DNA of 64,000 bases, taken from UBA7398 sp964632545 (lineage in GTDB: Bacteria > Actinomycetota > Actinomycetes > Nanopelagicales > Nanopelagicaceae). A program made the translations under genes and the position numbers. Shown here in pieces: positions 59,367 to 64,000 of this stretch (positions are counted from its first letter, which is position 1; the number at the start of each line of letters is the position of its first letter). The notes below the pieces were generated by a model. The model was given only the letters and a program-made list of their open reading frames with translations. It searched no databases and was not told where the DNA came from. The stretch lies in NCBI GenBank assembly GCA_964632545.1, contig CAZWBQ010000002.1, forward strand, positions 62,001-126,000, given 5' to 3'.

Positions 59367-60801
59367 AGATTTTAATGAAGATGAGTTTGAGGCGATGTTG
59401 GCTGAGAACGCCAGAGTTACTGCCGAATTTGATGAAGCTGAATTTAAGCCAGATCAATTTGAATCAACGCAACAGGATTTAAGTGACCGGGCCGCACTTC
59501 GCCGCGTCGCAGGGTTATCTACTGAACTTACCGATATCTCCGAAGCTGAATATCGCCAACTTCGATTAGAGCGAGTGATCTTGGTCGGAGTATGGACTGA
59601 AGGGACAATCGTTGATGCCGAAAATTCCATGGCCGAACTAAAAGCGTTAGCAGAAACCGCTGGATCTACCGTATTAGAGGCGTTAATTCAACGCCGCGAT
59701 AAGCCAGATTCTGCGACTTTTATAGGTTCTGGAAAAGTGCAAGAACTTAAATCAGTAGTTAATTCATCTGGTGCCGATACTGTTATTTGCGATGGGGAAT
59801 TGAGCCCGTCACAACTTAGAAATTTAGAGGATAAGGTTAAAGTAAAAGTTGTCGATCGAACTGCGTTAATTCTAGACATATTTGCGCAACACGCAAAAAG
59901 TAAAGAGGGCAAAGCCCAAGTAGAGCTAGCCCAGATGAGTTATTTGTTACCTCGGTTAAGAGGTTGGGGAGATTCACTTTCCCGTCAAGCAGGTGGCATT
60001 GGTGGCCGTGGCCCTGGCGAAACCAAAATTGAAGTTGATCGCCGTCGCATTCGAGACAAGATGGCAAAGTTAAATCGCGAGATCGGCGAGATGAAAATTT
60101 CACGCGATACCAAACGGCAAGAACGTCGACGAAATTCAATTCCTTCAGTTGCGATTGCTGGATATACAAATGCTGGAAAATCTTCGCTCTTAAACCGACT
60201 AACAAATGCTGGCGTACTTGTGCAGAACGCGCTTTTTGCTACCTTGGATCCAACTGTGCGCAAGAGTGAAACCGCCGAAGGTCGAATTTACACTTTGAGC
60301 GATACTGTGGGTTTTGTTAAGCATTTACCGCATCAATTAGTTGATGCCTTTAAATCAACCCTTGAAGAAGTTTCTGGAGCTGATTTAATCGTTCATATAG
60401 TTGATGGTTCACATGCCGATCCAAAAGGACAGATAAAAGCCGTTCGTGAAGTTATCCGCGAAATTGGCGGCGAAAAAATTCCCGAAATAATCGCGATAAA
60501 TAAGGCTGATATCGCTAGTTCAGAGGTGATGATGGAGCTACTTCGTGAGGAACCAGATGCTTACGCAATCTCAGTTCATACCGGTTTTGGTATTGATATT
60601 TTATTGCGGGCAATTGAAACATCACTTCCAAGACCTAAGGAAGAGCTCCGAGTAATACTGCCTTATGAACGTGGCGATTTAGTTAGCCAAATTCATGAAC
60701 ACGGTGAAATTATTAGCGAGGAATATTTGCCAGAGGGGACTGCATTGCATGCCCGAGTAGATGGCGCGCTCGCTCATGTTCTTGTTAAATATAAATCTTA
60801 G
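59359..60801 (+). CDS. hflX: Ribosome-associated GTPase HflX
   Basis: A 480-residue GTPase that splits stalled or heat-damaged ribosomes. The N-terminal domain contains ERVILVGVWTEG and RLRGWGDSLSRQAGGIGGRGPGE (linker); the G1 box is GYTNAGKSS (about 271-279), with DTVGFVKHLP for G3 and NKAD for G4. The start is TTG at 59359, overlapping dapF by 8 bases. It ends 7 bases before the convergent lexA. Confidence 0.94.
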   Translation: MAKDFNEDEFEAMLAENARVTAEFDEAEFKPDQFESTQQDLSDRAALRRVAGLSTELTDISEAEYRQLRLERVILVGVWTEGTIVDAENSMAELKALAETAGSTVLEALIQRRDKPDSATFIGSGKVQELKSVVNSSGADTVICDGELSPSQLRNLEDKVKVKVVDRTALILDIFAQHAKSKEGKAQVELAQMSYLLPRLRGWGDSLSRQAGGIGGRGPGETKIEVDRRRIRDKMAKLNREIGEMKISRDTKRQERRRNSIPSVAIAGYTNAGKSSLLNRLTNAGVLVQNALFATLDPTVRKSETAEGRIYTLSDTVGFVKHLPHQLVDAFKSTLEEVSGADLIVHIVDGSHADPKGQIKAVREVIREIGGEKIPEIIAINKADIASSEVMMELLREEPDAYAISVHTGFGIDILLRAIETSLPRPKEELRVILPYERGDLVSQIHEHGEIISEEYLPEGTALHARVDGALAHVLVKYKS

Positions 60802-60808
60802 AAAGTAA

Positions 60809-61513
60809 TTATCGAACTGAGCGAAGTACCGCTGTTACTTTGCCAAGAATTTCTGCGTTATCACCAGGGATAGGCGAATAATTATCGTTTGCTGGAAGTA
60901 ACCAAACGTGGCCATCTTTCTTGGAGAAAGTTTTAACGGTGGCTTCGCCATCAATCATGGCTGCAACTATCTCGCCCTTTTCACATGATTTTTGCGAGCG
61001 GATTACCACGAAATCGCCATCGCAGATTGCGACATCAATCATGGAGTCGCCAACGACTTTCAGCATAAATAATTCGCCTTCGCCAACGAGTGAAGCAGGT
61101 AATGGAAAGAGTTCTTCAACGTGTTGTTCAGCAGTGATTGGACCACCTGCTGCGATTCGACCTACTAGCGGCACATTGTGAGTTCGTTCTGGGGTAATTG
61201 AGTTTTGTGAATTTTCACCAGGGAGCAAAACTTCAAGAGCTCTACCTCTAGATGGGTCGCGACGGATAAAGCCTTTTTCTTCTAAAGCTTCGAGTTGGTA
61301 TTTCACACTTGAAGGGGAGGCCAGGCCAGCTGCTTCGCCAATCTCCCGCATTGAAGGCGGGTAACCGTTAGCTTCCATAGCGCGCTTAATCGCAAAGAGG
61401 ATCTTCGCTTGGCGTGGGGTAAGGCCATGTTCATCGGTTGGGCCATCAGGCAGTTCGGAGACCTTGCTTTTGCTGGGTTTGTTCACTTTGTTCGCTCTCT
61501 TCAATTTGCTCAT
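60809..61513 (-). CDS. lexA: SOS repressor LexA
   Basis: A 234-residue repressor cleaved with RecA help after DNA damage. The winged helix is at about 33-95; the Ala122-Gly123 cleavage bond, catalytic Ser157 (VGDSM) and Lys194 (ATVKTF) are intact. On the minus strand TAACCT ends 6 bases before the ATG (leaderless), and a near-consensus SOS box lies further upstream, giving self-control. The N-terminal basic tail of about 30 residues is longer than in E. coli, as in other actinobacteria. Confidence 0.95.
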   Translation of the reverse strand: MSKLKRANKVNKPSKSKVSELPDGPTDEHGLTPRQAKILFAIKRAMEANGYPPSMREIGEAAGLASPSSVKYQLEALEEKGFIRRDPSRGRALEVLLPGENSQNSITPERTHNVPLVGRIAAGGPITAEQHVEELFPLPASLVGEGELFMLKVVGDSMIDVAICDGDFVVIRSQKSCEKGEIVAAMIDGEATVKTFSKKDGHVWLLPANDNYSPIPGDNAEILGKVTAVLRSVR

Positions 61514-61519
61514 ACCCTT

Positions 61520-61525
61520 AGGTTA
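61520..61525 (-). promoter_or_regulatory. Candidate -10 element of lexA (leaderless)
   Basis: TAACCT on the minus strand with six bases to the lexA ATG; the same hexamer is found at recA, rodZ and rpsO. Confidence 0.5.
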
Positions 61526-61546
61526 GAACAAAATTGCTAAATAATC

Positions 61547-61558
61547 AAACAAATGTTC
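61547..61558. promoter_or_regulatory. lexA: Near-consensus LexA box of lexA
   Basis: AAACAAATGTTC differs from GAACnnnnGTTC at one base. It lies about 22 bases upstream of the lexA -10 element, over the -35 region, as expected for autorepression. Confidence 0.65.
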
Positions 61559-61604
61559 TAAATTAACTTGCTGGTGTCGGTGGTGTGGTGTACCTTCTGT
61601 ATTA

Positions 61605-61616
61605 GAACAGGCGTTC
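61605..61616. promoter_or_regulatory. LexA box of the LysM gene
   Basis: GAACAGGCGTTC is a full match to the SOS box, 57 bases before the LysM protein start and on its side of the lexA-LysM gap. Confidence 0.85.
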
Positions 61617-61672
61617 GAACACTATCCCCAGTGATCGACCAAGGCCGGTTAGATATAAAGCAGGAGAATAAT

Positions 61673-62011
61673 ATGTCCACGATTACTTTCGATAACTCGC
61701 TAAAAAACCCTTATAAATCAAGCGTTTCGCTAACAGCGCGCGGTCGCTTTGTTGCCAGGCTTGCGGTATTTGCATCGAGTTTACTTTTAATCGTTGCTGG
61801 TTATTCGGCCTATGCGCAATCAGATTTAACTACTTCATCAAAAACGACCTACCAAGAGATCGTGGTTGCACCTGGTCAAACGCTTTGGTCAATCGCGGGC
61901 AGTATCAGCGATGGCGACCTTCTGGCAGCAGTTGATGAACTAACTGAACTCAATAGCCTTAAATCTCCGGAACTTAAGGCTGGGCAGCGGATCTACATCC
62001 CAATTCGATAG
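61673..62011 (+). CDS. LysM-domain SOS protein, probable division inhibitor
   Basis: A 112-residue protein with a membrane segment or signal (about 25-45) and a C-terminal LysM domain (about 62-111; VVAPGQTLWSIAGS and GQRIYIPI) that would bind peptidoglycan. It is divergent from lexA and has a perfect LexA box, the same arrangement as Bacillus YneA and mycobacterial Rv2719c, which stop division during DNA damage. The ATG at 61673 follows AGGAGA; longer in-frame starts run through the SOS box and are rejected. Confidence 0.85.
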   Translation: MSTITFDNSLKNPYKSSVSLTARGRFVARLAVFASSLLLIVAGYSAYAQSDLTTSSKTTYQEIVVAPGQTLWSIAGSISDGDLLAAVDELTELNSLKSPELKAGQRIYIPIR

Positions 62012-62084
62012 CGCTCGCCGCCAATCCGACACGCCAGAAAAGTTCTAGCTTCAAGGTGCATAGAAACTCTCAACTTCCCCTTTA

Positions 62085-62113
62085 TTGTTACCACTAGATG
62101 TTGGGGTAAAGAT
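62085..62113 (+). promoter_or_regulatory. Candidate nrdR promoter with NrdR-box-like spacer
   Basis: TTGTTA (62085-62090) and AAAGAT (62108-62113) are 17 bases apart. Between them CACTAGATGTTGGG (62092-62105) matches about 10 of 14 bases of the CACTATATATAGTG core of NrdR boxes. The other bases of the 194-base gap after the LysM gene show no clear gene or terminator. Confidence 0.35.
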
Positions 62114-62205
62114 GCGGTAGGCTTCCATTAGTGGGGGTTTTGAGGGATAGCACTAATACACCCAAGATCGCTAGAAAATCTGGATTGAAAGGATGACACG
62201 CCGAA

Positions 62206-62691
62206 ATGAATTGCCCGTTCTGCCGACATGATGATTCTCGAGTAGTTGACTCGCGTCCGGCCGAAGAAGGCAGCGCAATTCGTCGCCGTCGCGAGTGCAC
62301 CCAATGTGGTTCTCGCTTTTCAACCCAAGAGACATCGGTATTAGCCATTATTAAACGTAGCGGCGCTACTGAACCATTTAGTCGGGAAAAGGTCATCAAT
62401 GGCGTCCGCAAGGCTTGCCAAGGGCGTCCAGTTAACGATGATGATCTAGCTCTGCTGGCGCAACGAGTTGAAGAGACTCTCCGCGCCACCGGACAGGCCG
62501 AAATTGAAGCTCAAGAAGTTGGAATGGCTATTCTTGCGCCACTCCGAGAGCTCGATGAGGTTGCTTACTTACGTTATGCCTCGGTGTACCGTAACTTCTC
62601 CTCTCTTGATGATTTCGAAGGTGAGATCGCACTTCTCCGCGCGATGCCTTCGCAACTTTCAGAAAAGTTTTCCTCCCCGCAATTTAAGTGA
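62206..62691 (+). CDS. nrdR: Transcriptional repressor NrdR
   Basis: A 161-residue nucleotide-sensing repressor of ribonucleotide reductase genes. The zinc ribbon has Cys3, Cys6, Cys31 and Cys34, and the ATP-cone covers about 47-140 (IIKRSGATEPFSREKVINGVRKAC). It lies 92 bases before a class II reductase gene, its expected target, and has a possible NrdR box in its own promoter. Confidence 0.95.
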   Translation: MNCPFCRHDDSRVVDSRPAEEGSAIRRRRECTQCGSRFSTQETSVLAIIKRSGATEPFSREKVINGVRKACQGRPVNDDDLALLAQRVEETLRATGQAEIEAQEVGMAILAPLRELDEVAYLRYASVYRNFSSLDDFEGEIALLRAMPSQLSEKFSSPQFK

Positions 62692-62783
62692 AGTTTTCAC
62701 GCATCGAAAAGTAGATATAAAGAAGTTTTAAAAGAAGCAATTAAAAATCAAAATTAGATTCATCAAGAAGAGAAACTGGAGAA

Positions 62784-64000
62784 ATGAAGATGTCGGATAC
62801 GGTCGTAAACCGCGTAGGCTCAAAAGCAAAATTAGGTAAAGGTTTAACAATTGAGCGGGTTTACACCACTCCCGGAGTTCATCCTTATGACACTGTCACA
62901 TGGGAGCGCCGCGATGTGGTTCAAACAAATTGGAAGACCGGGGAAGTTGTTTTCGAACAACGCGGTGTTGAATTTCCAGATTCATGGTCAGTAAATGCTT
63001 CGACGATTGTTACCACAAAATATTTCCGTGGCGCAGTCGGTTATGAAAATCGCGAATGGTCGCTAAAGCAAGTGATCGACCGCGTAGTACTTTCATATGC
63101 AAAGTCCGGAAAAGAAAATGGATATTTCGCAACAGATGCTGATGCTGAAATATTTGAACATGAATTAACACATATGTTGATGAATCAAGTTTTTTCATTC
63201 AATTCTCCAGTTTGGTTTAACGTTGGCACTAATGCACCACAACAAGTTTCAGCCTGTTTTATTCTCTCGGTAGATGACACCATGGAATCAATCCTTAACT
63301 GGTATCGAGAAGAGGGCATGATTTTCAAAGGTGGCTCTGGCGCTGGTCTTAACCTCTCTCGAATTCGCTCATCAAAAGAGCTTCTAAAATCAGGCGGAAC
63401 TGCATCCGGGCCAGTCTCTTTTATGCGCGGTGCTGATTCATCTGCTGGAACTATCAAAAGCGGCGGCGCAACTCGTCGCGCTGCGAAAATGGTGGTATTA
63501 GATGTTGATCATCCAGATATCGAAGAATTTATTGAAACCAAAGTAAATGAAGAAGATAAAATTCGCGCGCTTCGCGATGCTGGTTTTGATATGGACCTTG
63601 GTGGAAAAGACATCATCTCTGTGCAATATCAAAATGCTAATAACTCAGTTCGCGTTTCAGATTCGTTTATGCGTTCCTATGAGAACGGTGATCAATTTGG
63701 TTTAGTTGGTCGAGCATCTGGTGAAGTTATTGAAAAGGTAGATTCGAAAGATCTATTCCGCAAAATGGCAGAAGCAGCATGGGCTTGCGCTGATCCAGGA
63801 ATTCAATACGACGACACCATCAACGATTGGCACACCAATCCAGAGACCGGTCGGATTAACGCATCAAACCCATGTTCCGAATATATGTCCCTTGATAACT
63901 CTTCTTGCAACTTGGCTTCACTTAACTTGATGAAGTTCCTTAAAGCTGATGGATCATTCGATGCTAAGACTTTCGTCAAAGCAACTGAAATGATTATTAC
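62784..64000 (+). CDS. nrdJ: Class II (vitamin B12-dependent) ribonucleotide reductase, N-terminal part
   Basis: The first 405 codons of a reductase that makes deoxyribonucleotides with adenosylcobalamin; the gene runs off the window. Signs are FNSPVWFNVG, SACFILSVDDTMESI with an active-site Cys, FKGGSGAGLNLSRIRS and the second active-site region NPCSEY. The start is ATG 62784 after TGGAG; an ATG two codons later is possible. The 92-base AT-rich gap before it shows no cobalamin riboswitch. Its use implies the cell needs B12 from synthesis or uptake. Confidence 0.93.
   Translation, partial: MKMSDTVVNRVGSKAKLGKGLTIERVYTTPGVHPYDTVTWERRDVVQTNWKTGEVVFEQRGVEFPDSWSVNASTIVTTKYFRGAVGYENREWSLKQVIDRVVLSYAKSGKENGYFATDADAEIFEHELTHMLMNQVFSFNSPVWFNVGTNAPQQVSACFILSVDDTMESILNWYREEGMIFKGGSGAGLNLSRIRSSKELLKSGGTASGPVSFMRGADSSAGTIKSGGATRRAAKMVVLDVDHPDIEEFIETKVNEEDKIRALRDAGFDMDLGGKDIISVQYQNANNSVRVSDSFMRSYENGDQFGLVGRASGEVIEKVDSKDLFRKMAEAAWACADPGIQYDDTINDWHTNPETGRINASNPCSEYMSLDNSSCNLASLNLMKFLKADGSFDAKTFVKATEMII

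Noticed and set aside
61568..61672. Longer N-terminus for the LysM protein
   Set aside because: It would run through the SOS box and promoter; ATG 61673 follows AGGAGA.
62692..62783. Cobalamin riboswitch before nrdJ
   Set aside because: The gap is only 92 bases, AT-rich, and has no B12-box-like sequence.
1..64000. rRNA or tRNA genes, CRISPR arrays, insertion sequences, integrase or prophage genes
   Set aside because: No spaced direct repeats, cloverleaf-like segments, transposase or integrase motifs were seen; the window is nearly all protein-coding.

Overview
The window looks like chromosome of a small-genome, AT-rich actinobacterium, most likely a freshwater planktonic lineage of the Ca. 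Nanopelagicales (acI) type. This is inferred from four things: actinobacterial gene order (rimP-nusA-infB-rbfA-truB-ribF-rpsO-pnp; dapA-RNase J-ftsK-rimO-pgsA-cinA-clgR; DUF3046...recA-recX-miaB-miaA-dapF-hflX-lexA-nrdR-nrdJ); actinobacterial marker genes (ClgR, DUF3046, a LysM protein divergent from lexA); low GC; and very tight packing. No gap without a gene exceeds about 200 bases. I found no rRNA, tRNA, IS element, prophage or CRISPR array.

Layout. 1-4192 (+): end of a polyamine ABC transporter (potD partial, potA, potB, potC) and an agmatinase-family ureohydrolase, facing a GABA aminotransferase. 5553-12217 (-): a sugar uptake and hydrolysis operon with binding protein, two permeases, ROK regulator, NAD-dependent family 4 glycosidase and a BadF-type sugar kinase. 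Two tandem palindromes lie upstream of it, and a divergent beta-propeller lipoprotein follows. 13299-19393: the terminal oxidase block, with CtaG and a small membrane protein (-) divergent from a secreted cupredoxin, CtaC, CtaD, CtaE and a CopD-like protein (+). 19438-25455: isoprenoid synthesis (dxr, ispG), site-2 protease, proS and a TSUP permease. 25503-34829: translation, RNA processing and flavin genes, with an unusual leader before infB. 34841-47166: M16 peptidase, lysine/cell-wall genes dapB and dapA, glutaredoxin, azlCD, thyX, RNase J, ftsK, rodZ-like gene, rimO, pgsA, cinA.

47185-48239: ClgR, a TetR regulator and DUF3046. 48276-54424: a catabolic island that reads as a complete hydroxyproline pathway (epimerase, three-part D-hydroxyproline dehydrogenase, deaminase, semialdehyde dehydrogenase), placed between DUF3046 and recA where related genomes usually have little or nothing. 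54615-62011: recA, recX, miaB, miaA, dapF, hflX, lexA and a LysM SOS protein, with three LexA boxes. 62206-64000: nrdR and the start of a B12-dependent ribonucleotide reductase.

The most interesting observations are: (i) a nusA-infB leader with three end-to-end mini reading frames and a segment able to pair either with their ribosome site or with that of infB; (ii) the hydroxyproline island beside recA; (iii) a cupredoxin with a CuA-like Cys-x3-Cys pair next to oxidase subunit II; (iv) paired operators in front of the sugar operon; (v) leaderless promoters recurring across the window and convergent genes that share a TTAA stop.
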